Below, one piece after another: positions 21,660-29,147 of a stretch of DNA of 32,249 bases; positions within the stretch are counted from its first letter, which is position 1; each line of letters opens with the position of its first letter. Source of the stretch: a virus; the IMG/VR virus record IMGVR_UViG_3300006853_000043, positions 1 to 32,249 of that record, one strand, 5' to 3'. Below the pieces are notes generated by a model. It was not told where the DNA came from and made no database searches. It was given only the letters and a program-made list of their open reading frames with translations. Position numbers and translations under genes: made by a program.

Positions 21660-22547
21660 CTAAGTTCCGAGCGTACCCGTTGTAACGCCCGTGATACTGA
21701 TCGGTATTGCGAAATGGCAGCAATCCCAGCCGATGACGTAAGTACGTTCAGCGACCAGAATCACATCGTTCTTACTACGGCTCAAGACGTCAGCCGGTCG
21801 AGCCGCTGGGACTTCGATCCCTGACCTTCGGATGGTCACGGCACCAGTCCCGTAAATCCAGCGCAGACCCATACCAGGGCTTCCGGTTGGTGCAACGGGA
21901 CTGGATCCCGGGTAACCGGCACCAGCCGCAATCAGGTGACCCGACGGACTCCGGAGCTTGGCGCCGTCCTTAGTGGCCAAGTTCCACGCCGTCATGTGCG
22001 TAAGCACACTGCGAGGAACATGCAGGACACCCTCATTGCCGTAGCAAGACGACAGAGCTTCCTCGAGCAACGCCACACCTTCGACGACGTCCACAGCACC
22101 TGTAACCAGCACAGTCGCTGCGGTCTGCTCGATAACGCCGTCAGAGCCGGTGATGGGGGTGTTGGCTGCCAGATGGGGAGTTGTGCCAGCCGCACCGGTC
22201 CAGAACTCGCCTTCGACCGTCCGAGCTTCGCCGGAGGTCAGGGCTGCGATTGCTCGACGCTCCGCCTCCCCGATATACCCGATAGGGCTACAAACCGGCA
22301 TCGAGTAAACGGTGAACGGGTTGCTGCCTCGAAGACCCATCGTCTCGGTGGGCATTTTGTCCGCAGGTGGTGCCGGACAGTCAATTGTGGTGATGTTGGC
22401 CTGAGTGCAAGTATCTGGCTCGAACCGTACACCAAGCTGCCAATGACTATCAGAATCCTCGATCGGCTGAGCGACCGACATCAAGCCGTATGGCAGGAGT
22501 GTACGGACAGGCGACGCAACAAGCTTTCTCGCTGCTGTCAGAACCAC
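21660..22547 (-). CDS. Second capsid-type protein (pentamer-like, 295 aa)
   Basis: GTG start with AAAGGAGG about 10 nt upstream. The protein resembles the capsid-like protein often found next to the major capsid gene in actinophages and annotated there as a pentamer protein. Supporting features: GEARTVEGEFWTG, ALLEEALSSCYGNEGVLHVPRSVL, GHLIAAGAGYPGSSP, and a C-terminal IRRSGIEVP...VILVAERTYVIGWD. An HK97-like A-domain can be imagined in the second half. It may occupy vertices or be a minor capsid component; this is inference. Confidence 0.6.
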   Translation of the reverse strand: MVLTAARKLVASPVRTLLPYGLMSVAQPIEDSDSHWQLGVRFEPDTCTQANITTIDCPAPPADKMPTETMGLRGSNPFTVYSMPVCSPIGYIGEAERRAIAALTSGEARTVEGEFWTGAAGTTPHLAANTPITGSDGVIEQTAATVLVTGAVDVVEGVALLEEALSSCYGNEGVLHVPRSVLTHMTAWNLATKDGAKLRSPSGHLIAAGAGYPGSSPVAPTGSPGMGLRWIYGTGAVTIRRSGIEVPAARPADVLSRSKNDVILVAERTYVIGWDCCHFAIPISITGVTTGTLGT

Positions 22548-22584
22548 TGTCCGTACACCTCCTTTCCGTTAGGTTCGAGTGCTA

Positions 22585-24342
22585 TCAGACCAACGTGCAG
22601 CTGGTCTGGTCGGCAGCACCCGTCCGGCCATTCACGCAGAACGGAACCGTGACGTTACGGGAGTCGTGACCGATCTTGGCGACGAGCTTGCATTCCTCGG
22701 TCCAAGCGGCCGTGTGGTCGTTTTTGGCGTTGAGGGTGCTGTCTCGGACCACACCGAGTTCCAGATCGAGACCGTTGCCGACCACGAAGGTACCGGCGGC
22801 CATGATCAGGAAGCTGACGGTCGCCGGCCAGGCAGTCGCCGGAGTGGTGAAACCGGGGCTGCCTGAAGCGCCGACCTGCCAGTCGGTGACGAACTGGACT
22901 CGCACATCCCGAACGTCGAAGTAGTTACCGATCTGCGCATCGGAGATCGCCAGGAAGTTCTCGACGCCACTGCGTCGAGCGAGATCCGAGCGGATGGCGT
23001 TCCGTGCCCAACGAGGCAGAACCACCTCGAGCACGTCGTTGTCGCACATGCGGTACCGCTCACGGTAGTCTGCAACCTGCAGGTCGATGGCACCCAGCAA
23101 GCTCGTGGTGATCGGGTTGCCGGTAGCGCCGATCGAAACCGCAGTGGACTGCGACACGATGTCGGCGATGATCCGCTGGTTGATGACGTGCCGATGCGCC
23201 GCCATCACGAGCCGCAAGTAGTTGCGAATGACCTCGGGATAGGCCGACTCGGTCAAGTTGCCCGCAGTGATACACAGACCGTGACAGTCGAGCCGCTCCT
23301 CCGAGAAGGTCGGACAGGGGACTCGAACGCAGGGCTTGGTGCCAGCACCAGTCGCAGCCGAGATGTCGTCGGTCTCGGTCCAGAGCCAGATGTCGTCGAG
23401 CGCATCAGCGATCGAAGGCGACACCGGGAACCGGATACCGCCACGCTCGATGCCGACCGTGGGGACGTCCAGGATGCCATCATCACAGACGATGTTGAAG
23501 AAATCGTAGATGATGGACGATGGGGCACACCACCCGCCCGCAGCGACGAGGTTCGCCGGATCGGCTGCCCGTCGCATGATGTCCCAGATCTTCTCGGGAG
23601 CTGCCTCCCGATCAAGGACGATGTCGAATTCCTTGCGGATGGTGGCGACGGTCGCCGGACCGCTCGGGTTGCCTAGCGCCTTGGCCCGGCGATGGACGGC
23701 CTCGGTAAGCTTGTCGAGGTCGTCGAGCGGACGGCCAGCCGAGAAGCTCGGCACGTCCGGTGCGACCAGGACCATGGCGCTAGATCGTGCGCCAAGCTCG
23801 GGATCCGGGGCACGCCTACGCACCTCGGAGAGCGGAACGTTCAGCCGAGGTCGCCGGATGACCAGGGGTGCGGTGGGGGCCGACGCTGTGACCGCAGGTG
23901 CGGGGGTCGTCGGAGTGATCACCGCATCGGGGGTGACGACCTCTTCGGTCTCGGTACCAGCGGTGACCGTCTCGGCAGCGGCCGTTTCGGTCGTAGCGGC
24001 TTCCTCGGTCTCTTCCTCGGTCTCGCCCGCCAATTCGGCGGCGAGAGCTTCGGCTCGTGCGTCCAGCTCCTGGCGTTCGGCTGCACGCCGCTTGACCTCA
24101 GCACGCACACGCTGCACAGCGAGCTTGATGGTCTCAAGCTCAGCGATGTTGTCAGCGTTGAGCTGCTGGGTGCCCGTGCGGATAGCATCGAAGGTGGCGA
24201 GAAGCTCACCCTCCATCGACTCCAGCTCAGGATCGGGCGTCTCGGTGAGATCCTGAGGGATCTCAACGCTATCTTCGGCTTCCTCTTCGGCCTGGTGCTC
24301 TTCGAAATAGAAGATCCACGACCGACTCGTCAGGCCCTTCAT
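22585..24342 (-). CDS. Major capsid protein (with N-terminal scaffold-like domain)
   Basis: 585 residues; ATG 24342 has GGAGGT about 9 nt upstream. Residues 1-115 are acidic and helical with a likely coiled coil (EAVxx RVRAEVKRRAAERQELDAR region), the delta-type scaffold domain that the protease removes. Residues 115-165 are Thr/Ala/Glu low complexity. The HK97-like core starts around 200 (LDDLDKLTEAVHRRAKAL), with AGGWCAPSSIIYDFFNI and RNYLRLVMAAHRHVINQRI typical of actinophage hexamer capsid proteins. Transcribed from the promoter at 24510-24481 through a long leader. Confidence 0.9.
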   Translation of the reverse strand: MKGLTSRSWIFYFEEHQAEEEAEDSVEIPQDLTETPDPELESMEGELLATFDAIRTGTQQLNADNIAELETIKLAVQRVRAEVKRRAAERQELDARAEALAAELAGETEEETEEAATTETAAAETVTAGTETEEVVTPDAVITPTTPAPAVTASAPTAPLVIRRPRLNVPLSEVRRRAPDPELGARSSAMVLVAPDVPSFSAGRPLDDLDKLTEAVHRRAKALGNPSGPATVATIRKEFDIVLDREAAPEKIWDIMRRAADPANLVAAGGWCAPSSIIYDFFNIVCDDGILDVPTVGIERGGIRFPVSPSIADALDDIWLWTETDDISAATGAGTKPCVRVPCPTFSEERLDCHGLCITAGNLTESAYPEVIRNYLRLVMAAHRHVINQRIIADIVSQSTAVSIGATGNPITTSLLGAIDLQVADYRERYRMCDNDVLEVVLPRWARNAIRSDLARRSGVENFLAISDAQIGNYFDVRDVRVQFVTDWQVGASGSPGFTTPATAWPATVSFLIMAAGTFVVGNGLDLELGVVRDSTLNAKNDHTAAWTEECKLVAKIGHDSRNVTVPFCVNGRTGAADQTSCTLV

Positions 24343-24480
24343 GCGGTAGTGACCTCCGTCGGGGTGTGAGAACTAAAACCACGACTGGAGGGTTCACACC
24401 GCTCCGCTTAGCGCATGAGCCTTGAGCTGCACGCCCGGAGTCGCTACTCCGTAAGCCTACCTATGGAAAAGCCTGGCAGT
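24343..24480 (-). promoter_or_regulatory. Structured 5' leader of the capsid operon
   Basis: About 130 nt of untranslated leader lie between the minus-strand promoter and the capsid ATG. It can form a 6-bp hairpin CGGAGT-AGCG-ACTCCG (24451-24436) and a longer-range pair GGTGTGA (24400-24394) with TCACACC (24369-24363). The GGAGGT ribosome site lies just before the ATG. No open frame is supported here. Confidence 0.5.
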
Positions 24481-24510
24481 AGTATAGCACAGCGCCGCCT
24501 CGATCGTCAA
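24481..24510 (-). promoter_or_regulatory. Promoter for the capsid operon
   Basis: Minus strand: -35 TTGACG (24510-24505), 18-nt spacer, -10 TATACT (24486-24481). It is back-to-back with the plus-strand promoter; their -35 boxes are 4 nt apart, in the palindrome GTCAAG-CA-CTTGAC. Confidence 0.7.
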
Positions 24511-24514
24511 GCAC

Positions 24515-24543
24515 TTGACAAAAAGGCAAGGATGTGTTAAAAT
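24515..24543 (+). promoter_or_regulatory. Strong leaderless promoter for the plus-strand operon
   Basis: -35 TTGACA (24515-24520), 17-nt spacer, -10 TAAAAT (24538-24543), 6 nt to ATG 24550. The -35 lies in TTGAC-AAAAA-GGCAA (24515-24529), one mismatch from the left-arm operator. Confidence 0.85.
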
Positions 24544-24549
24544 TAATAT

Positions 24550-24822
24550 ATGAGGAACACCGAGACCGCCCGAAAGATCGCCAACGAGACCCTGACCGCC
24601 GACGGTTGGACTTACAACGCAGAGACGGCCGAGTACACCCACACCGACGGTCGCCGTGGCCGCCTGGCCTTCATCCCCGCAGACGCCACCTCCGCTGTCG
24701 ACGCCCGCAACTTCGAAGTCGGTCGGGTCGAGCTGCACCAGCCGGGTCGCCGCCCCACCATCGAGGACCTCCGGAACCGGGTCAACACCGCTCCGGCACC
24801 CATCGTCGTTGTCGAGTTCTGA
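24550..24822 (+). CDS. Hypothetical protein of the plus-strand operon (90 aa)
   Basis: The only well-supported gene on the plus strand. Start fixed by a near-consensus promoter that ends 6 nt before the ATG; no ribosome site, so probably leaderless. Residues 1-45 (RKIANETLTADGWTYNAETAEYTHTDGRRGRLAF) look like a small beta-rich domain; the C-terminal half is helical and basic. Not recognised. Its orientation and strong promoter suggest expression independent of the structural genes, perhaps early or in a lysogen if there is one. Confidence 0.75.
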   Translation: MRNTETARKIANETLTADGWTYNAETAEYTHTDGRRGRLAFIPADATSAVDARNFEVGRVELHQPGRRPTIEDLRNRVNTAPAPIVVVEF

Positions 24823-24825
24823 AGG

Positions 24826-24977
24826 ATGATCACCGACCGCAATTGGTCGATCGGGGAGACCTACGTCGACCAAGCAGGTAACACTTGGAAGGTCACCCGA
24901 CTCGAGACCCTCCCTATCGGCACCATTCCCTGGGTGAACGAGCGAAGGGGCGGGGATAACCCCGCCCCTTCAATTTT
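24826..24977 (+). CDS. Second plus-strand gene, runs into terminator without stop
   Basis: ATG 24826 follows the previous stop by 3 nt, with GAAGG directly before it. The first 40 residues look genuine (NWSIGETYVDQAGNTWKVTRLETLP). No stop occurs before the strong terminator hairpin at 24945-24970, so a message ending there would have no stop codon. The frame continues to 25410 but only as antisense to the holin-like and glycosyltransferase genes. In the -1 frame a TAA sits in the hairpin loop (24957-24959), so a small indel may have removed the original stop. The end given is the expected transcript end. Confidence 0.45.
24945..24977 (+). terminator. Strong intrinsic terminator, probably bidirectional
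   Basis: Perfect 11-bp stem AAGGGGCGGGG / CCCCGCCCCTT with loop ATAA, followed on the plus strand by CAATTTT. On the minus strand the hairpin directly follows the TAA of the holin-like gene but has no T-run. It separates two convergent transcripts. Confidence 0.85.
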
Positions 24978-25335
24978 ACCTGACGGGCCTAGGAACAGGC
25001 GCAGGTGCCGGTTCGTTGGGCGCCAGCCAAACCCCTGCAGCGACGAACGCTGCGATAGCCACGTTCAACCACAGCGACCCTGCCATCTTCTGACCATTGG
25101 CCAGATACCCGGCCAGCAGCCCCAAACCACCGAGAGCGGCTGCTGTGATCGATTTGCTGTAGCTCCACAGGGGCAGCCCCAGGTTGGCAGTGATGTACAC
25201 CTGGAACGCTGTGAAGCCTGCAATCGCCACCTGAACCCACTCGGGGTTGGTGATCTTGTCGTCGGTCCATGCGGCGGCGATAGCCATCACAACTGCGCCG
25301 ATCACGGCGACGACACCTTTCATGTATGCACTCAC
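24976..25335 (-). CDS. Holin-like four-helix membrane protein (119 aa)
   Basis: GTG 25335 overlaps the previous stop (GTGA) and has AAGGAGG 7 nt upstream, so it is preferred over ATG 25323. Four predicted membrane segments: 6-22, 32-50, 62-79, 86-105, with a Pro-rich tail (APAPVPRPVR). Size and layout fit phage holins. No endolysin lies beside it in this window, so the lysis role is not proven; it could be another membrane protein. Confidence 0.65.
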   Translation of the reverse strand: MSAYMKGVVAVIGAVVMAIAAAWTDDKITNPEWVQVAIAGFTAFQVYITANLGLPLWSYSKSITAAALGGLGLLAGYLANGQKMAGSLWLNVAIAAFVAAGVWLAPNEPAPAPVPRPVR

Positions 25336-26027
25336 GCAGGCACCTCCTTGGTGCTTTGCTTCCACGGCTTACCTGCAGTGCTGTCGAGTGGCGAATCCCC
25401 AACCGAATAATGGCAACGCCACGTCCGCTCCGGCACGTGGACGAACTTGGCTCCGATGTCCAGCAGACGGAGCCAGCCGCCCCAGTCCTCGCAATCCTCC
25501 CGTGGCCACTCCTTTGACCCGGGAGTTGGAAAGCCGCCGGAGCGCTCTAGGGCTGCCCGCCGCACGACCGCTGTAATCGGGATAAATGCATGCCGACGCA
25601 TGTGCCGTGCTTGCTCGGGTCCGAACGGGACCCCTAACGGGTGAACCAACTGACCGTTGTGCATGACTGCTAGAGCGTCGGGTCGTTCAGGTGTGGCCTC
25701 GGGCCAGCCGACCAGCTCGAACCACGAGTACACTACATCGGCGTTCGTAGCCTTCGCCGCACTCATGCATCGAGCGAGATGCTGCGGTAGGAACTCATCA
25801 TCATCATCGAGGAAAGCGACATAATCGGTCGATGCGTTTCGCCATGCCCGGTTGCGAGTAGGCCCAGCACCATCGCCTTCCTCATCCACAATAACGTGGA
25901 TCTGGTCAGGAAACCGAGTCTGTTGATTAATCGACGCCAGCGCTCGATCAAGCAAAGCCTTGCGGGGCGGAATCGTCGGGATGCACACCGCTACAGTAAG
26001 CGGCTTGCGGTTCTTAGCCTGTCCCAC
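25332..26027 (-). CDS. GT-A (family 2-like) glycosyltransferase
   Basis: 231 residues from GTG 26027. N-terminal nucleotide-sugar fold: VAVCIPTIPPRKALLDRAL, then GAGPTRNRA and the metal-binding FLDDDDEFLPQH (about 73-84). Conserved EDCEDWGGWLRLLDIG near 180. It is closely similar in layout to the next gene upstream (26774), suggesting duplication. Part of the cassette between protease and capsid; probably modifies virion proteins. Confidence 0.85.
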   Translation of the reverse strand: MGQAKNRKPLTVAVCIPTIPPRKALLDRALASINQQTRFPDQIHVIVDEEGDGAGPTRNRAWRNASTDYVAFLDDDDEFLPQHLARCMSAAKATNADVVYSWFELVGWPEATPERPDALAVMHNGQLVHPLGVPFGPEQARHMRRHAFIPITAVVRRAALERSGGFPTPGSKEWPREDCEDWGGWLRLLDIGAKFVHVPERTWRCHYSVGDSPLDSTAGKPWKQSTKEVPA

Positions 26028-26204
26028 AGCCCACCCCCCAAACCAACCCGACCGGGTTGCAATGAAATCGATGGAGCAACGTATACTGCATCTGACACAG
26101 GACGCTCAACAATACAATCGGCTCGGCATAACACGAGATAGGCACTGGTACGTCAATGGTAAGGCCGTGGATCTCATAATGATCTGTGCACGTAACCGAT
26201 ACAG
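26028..26204. other. Intergenic gap with lower GC and possible promoter
   Basis: A 177-nt gap between two otherwise tightly packed glycosyltransferase genes. It is more AT-rich than its surroundings. On the minus strand TTGAGC (26109-26104) and TATACG (26085-26080) are separated by 18 nt, a weak promoter candidate for the gene at 26027. An inverted repeat CAACCC-GACC-GGGTTG lies near 26044-26059. Short frames cross the gap on both strands but lack ribosome sites and recognisable sequence. Confidence 0.4.
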
Positions 26205-26774
26205 CTACCACCGTTCTGGCCGCCCTGAGGTGTTCTTGCTGTCGTGATGCCAGAACCACGTTACCTCGTCGACATGGCGGAACCGGGCACCCAGCGCATC
26301 GAGTTGCATCCAGAACGCCCAGTCCTCGCCCGAGTTGTCAGCATTCGGGATCGGCTCCGGGAACGCACACTGCTGCGCTAGCTCATTGCGCACCAGCGTA
26401 GTCATTGGGAACGTGAACGGACTGGCGGAGTCCCATTGCCGGCCTCGGTTCATCGGTACCGGGTCGGTACCGCCCACTACCTGGAACCACGGCCAAACTA
26501 CATCAGCTTCGAACTCCAAAGCGGTGTCCAGTAGCGTCGACAGGTGGTGGCCCATCAGCTCGTCGTCATCGTCGAGAAACGCCACCCACTCCGTGGTAGC
26601 TGCCTTCAGCGCTCGAGTACGGGTCGGCCCAGCACCCAACTTACAGTGGTCTACAGCAATAGAATACGCATCGGGTTGACACACCTGAGCTGTTGCTGAG
26701 TGCACAGCTCGAGCCAGCAGCTGACCACGCACGGGGATCGAAGGAATCACCAGTGTGATTTCGTCAGCCATCAA
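26205..26774 (-). CDS. GT-A (family 2-like) glycosyltransferase
   Basis: 189 residues; ATG 26774 overlaps the previous stop (ATGA), and a second ATG follows at once. Motifs: LVIPSIPVRGQLLARAV, GAGPTRTRAL, and FLDDDDELMGHH. GEDWAFWMQLDALGARFRHV near 150. Paralogue of the gene at 26027. Confidence 0.85.
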   Translation of the reverse strand: MMADEITLVIPSIPVRGQLLARAVHSATAQVCQPDAYSIAVDHCKLGAGPTRTRALKAATTEWVAFLDDDDELMGHHLSTLLDTALEFEADVVWPWFQVVGGTDPVPMNRGRQWDSASPFTFPMTTLVRNELAQQCAFPEPIPNADNSGEDWAFWMQLDALGARFRHVDEVTWFWHHDSKNTSGRPERW

Positions 26775-27412
26775 TGCTCCTGTGCCCAGATCAAGCCATC
26801 CTGACCCGCTGCTTCATTAACCCACGGGGTCTGGCTTATCGTGGTGGAAGTATAGTGCACAGCTCCTACGCCCTGCAATACTCCTACCAAATGGCCAGCT
26901 GCGTTCATCTTCCAGATAAGGTCGTCATCGCCGTACCAGATCCGGTAACGGGGGTCGACGTCCTGCCACATCGAGACCCGGACCATAAAGCACCATTGCA
27001 GGAAACTCCTGCGATTACCGATCTGATGACTGACCGCCGTGACCTGACCCGGGGCTACACCAAAATGAGTCTCACCCACGCTCATAGCGCCGAACTGAGG
27101 GTTGGCGTCCAGGGCGTCCGCCAGCGCTCGAGCTGTGCCAGGGTAGATCTCAATGTCGTCATTGCACAGGATTAGATAGTCAGCCTCGGTTGTTTTAGCT
27201 GCCTGGGCGGCTCGATTCCATTCTTCGTAGATGGAAAGACCCGGCAAATGCTGCATACCCCACATTAGCCGGGGGTCGATATCCAACTCAAAAGGCCGCT
27301 CCGAGTTGACATATACCCTAACATCAACATCGTCATCGATCAAGCGCTCGATCAGCGCCGACAACCATGGCGACTTACCAATACTAGGAATGCAAGCGTG
27401 AATCACGCTCAT
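26771..27412 (-). CDS. GT-A type glycosyltransferase
   Basis: Start chosen at ATG 27412, overlapping the previous stop (ATGA), giving 213 residues. Motifs: an N-terminal HACIPSIGKSPWL, then YLILCNDDIEIYPG (DxD-type site) and YRIWYGDDDLIWKMNAAGH in the acceptor region, as in GT2-like enzymes. Confidence 0.8.
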   Translation of the reverse strand: MSVIHACIPSIGKSPWLSALIERLIDDDVDVRVYVNSERPFELDIDPRLMWGMQHLPGLSIYEEWNRAAQAAKTTEADYLILCNDDIEIYPGTARALADALDANPQFGAMSVGETHFGVAPGQVTAVSHQIGNRRSFLQWCFMVRVSMWQDVDPRYRIWYGDDDLIWKMNAAGHLVGVLQGVGAVHYTSTTISQTPWVNEAAGQDGLIWAQEH

Positions 27413-28617
27413 AGCACGATGGGTGCCGGGATCGGCAGGATCCAAGCGCCGTCAAAGTCCGGATGGTTGCGCATGATGGTTGGGGCGTAGTTCCAAGCCA
27501 ACAGCAGCACTGTACGAGCATCCAGGTGCTTGGTGGACGGAGGGGCGATCCGAATCCCAGTGCCTGGGATGAAACGACCCTGCTTGGCTCGGGTGGTGTC
27601 GATTACATGATCGATCAGCGTGTAGTCCAGTCCGGCAAAAGTGAGCAGGGTGGTCGCCTTCGCAGGCGCACCATAGCCGATGATCGGCAATTCAGCTTCG
27701 TTGATCGTCTCCATCAACCGATCAACGATCCGATCCACCCGACCCTGGAACCCCCGGTAAGCCTCGATACCACCTAGCCAGCGTTCGGAGTCTGAAAACC
27801 ACCGATCAGTGCGATAACCCCTTATGTCCATCATTGGGGCCTTACTGCGTCGCAGCTCGACCCGCAGTGAACCGCCCTGCCTGCTAGTCAGTTCCGCTTC
27901 GGACACCCACAGACCCCAGCGTTCGATGGCGTGCCTGAGGCTCGTCATCGAGAAAAAGTTACGATGTTCGTGGTACACCAGGTCGAAGGCGTTATTGACC
28001 AACAGATCGGGCAGATACTGAACCTCGATGTAGGCGACGCCGTCCTCCGACAACAAATGTTGTACTCCATCGAGGGTGTCGGCAACATCCTCCACGTGCG
28101 CCAATACATGGTTAGCGATCACCACCCCCGCTGGGCCATGCTCGTCCCGGATCTGTTCAGCAACCGAACGGCTAAACGGTTCCTGTAGGACTCGACCGAC
28201 CCGCTGCATGGCGACCTGAACTGGCCCGCCTGCAGGGTCCACTCCGAGGGTGGCGCACCCGGCCTCCTCGAAGTGCCGAAGCATATCGCCGTCGTTGCAC
28301 CCGATCTCGACCGTCAACCGCTTCGCTAAGTCGAGATGCCGCTGCAAGATGTCCCTTGCATATTCGGCATGGTAGTCCGATAGTGGAGCTGAGGCTGACG
28401 AGTAAAACGAATAGCCGGTCCCGAACAGGATGTTGTGGTCTACTACCTCGAGCAGCTGGACCAGCCAACAGCCAGTACAGACGGCGAGCTGTAGCGGGTA
28501 GTAGGCGACGGTCTCATCAGCGGTTGCCGTGTAGGCGTCAGCGATCGGTGTGTGGCCCAGATCGAGGAACATCTCCAGGTCGTCATAGCCGCAAGCACTA
28601 CAGGCCCGTCGCCTCAT
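27409..28617 (-). CDS. SAM-dependent sugar C-methyltransferase
   Basis: Start chosen at ATG 28617, overlapping the upstream stop (ATGA), giving 402 residues. Three-part layout of TylC3-like sugar C-methyltransferases: an N-terminal zinc site (CSACGYDDLEMFLDLGHTP, with a later CTGC), a central SAM fold (VEIGCNDGDMLRHFEEAG), and a C-terminal domain with IIGYGAPAKATTLLTFAG and RFIPGTGIRI. Family members methylate carbon of NDP-hexoses or related sugars, so it may tailor the sugar used by the neighbouring transferases. Confidence 0.85.
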   Translation of the reverse strand: MRRRACSACGYDDLEMFLDLGHTPIADAYTATADETVAYYPLQLAVCTGCWLVQLLEVVDHNILFGTGYSFYSSASAPLSDYHAEYARDILQRHLDLAKRLTVEIGCNDGDMLRHFEEAGCATLGVDPAGGPVQVAMQRVGRVLQEPFSRSVAEQIRDEHGPAGVVIANHVLAHVEDVADTLDGVQHLLSEDGVAYIEVQYLPDLLVNNAFDLVYHEHRNFFSMTSLRHAIERWGLWVSEAELTSRQGGSLRVELRRSKAPMMDIRGYRTDRWFSDSERWLGGIEAYRGFQGRVDRIVDRLMETINEAELPIIGYGAPAKATTLLTFAGLDYTLIDHVIDTTRAKQGRFIPGTGIRIAPPSTKHLDARTVLLLAWNYAPTIMRNHPDFDGAWILPIPAPIVL

Positions 28618-29147
28618 TTGAGTGGTCCAATCCACGCTCGAACTGCGTACTGCCAAAGCTGGGTCGGATCCGCCACTGGCCACCCGCCCTCGAGTTGGTT
28701 GATCGTCATGGCGTGCACCACTGGCCACCCGGCATCCCTGATGATCTTGGCGACTGCTGGGCCGGTGGTTTCCCACATGTGCTCGTCACCGGACCATCGG
28801 CCAGCTCCGTGCCGTAGCGTGTCAAGCGAATGGTAGGTGAAATCGAAGGTCCCGTCCTTGACCATCTGCTCAGCGACTGCGATATCCGGCCCGACGGCCA
28901 CAAACACACAACCATCGGGGTGAGCGCAGGCCACTAACCCCGAGGCTAGCAGTTTACAGGCATAAGGCGACAGGTGCTCGAGCAGGTGGCCCGCATAGAT
29001 GTGGGTTACCTGACCTGCCCACTCTTCCGGGACCGCTTCTCGCAGATCACGACGCTGGTCGATCCGGTGGGGAGTCTCATTGTCGACATTCACCCAACCG
29101 TCGACGTATCGGTCCCCACACCCCAGGTTGAGCTTCACAGGCCCCAC
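28614..29147 (-). CDS. Class I SAM methyltransferase
   Basis: 177 residues with the SAM motif LNLGCGDRYVDGWVNVD at residues 5-21 and HLLEHLSPYACKLL around 54-67, as in small methyltransferases of polysaccharide clusters. Start overlaps the end of the upstream glycosyltransferase gene by 13 nt. Likely O-methylation of a sugar; substrate inferred from context. Confidence 0.8.
   Translation of the reverse strand: MGPVKLNLGCGDRYVDGWVNVDNETPHRIDQRRDLREAVPEEWAGQVTHIYAGHLLEHLSPYACKLLASGLVACAHPDGCVFVAVGPDIAVAEQMVKDGTFDFTYHSLDTLRHGAGRWSGDEHMWETTGPAVAKIIRDAGWPVVHAMTINQLEGGWPVADPTQLWQYAVRAWIGPLK

Noticed and set aside
25960-26247. Short plus-strand frame across the gap between two glycosyltransferase genes
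   Set aside because: Part of it (from ATG 26064) looks mildly protein-like, but there is no ribosome site and it overlaps both flanking minus-strand genes. A minus-strand frame through the same gap is equally unsupported.
27409-28776. Longer start for the C-methyltransferase at 28776
   Set aside because: The extra 53 residues overlap the upstream methyltransferase gene, are unlike the family, and ATG 28617 forms the usual ATGA overlap just before the zinc site.
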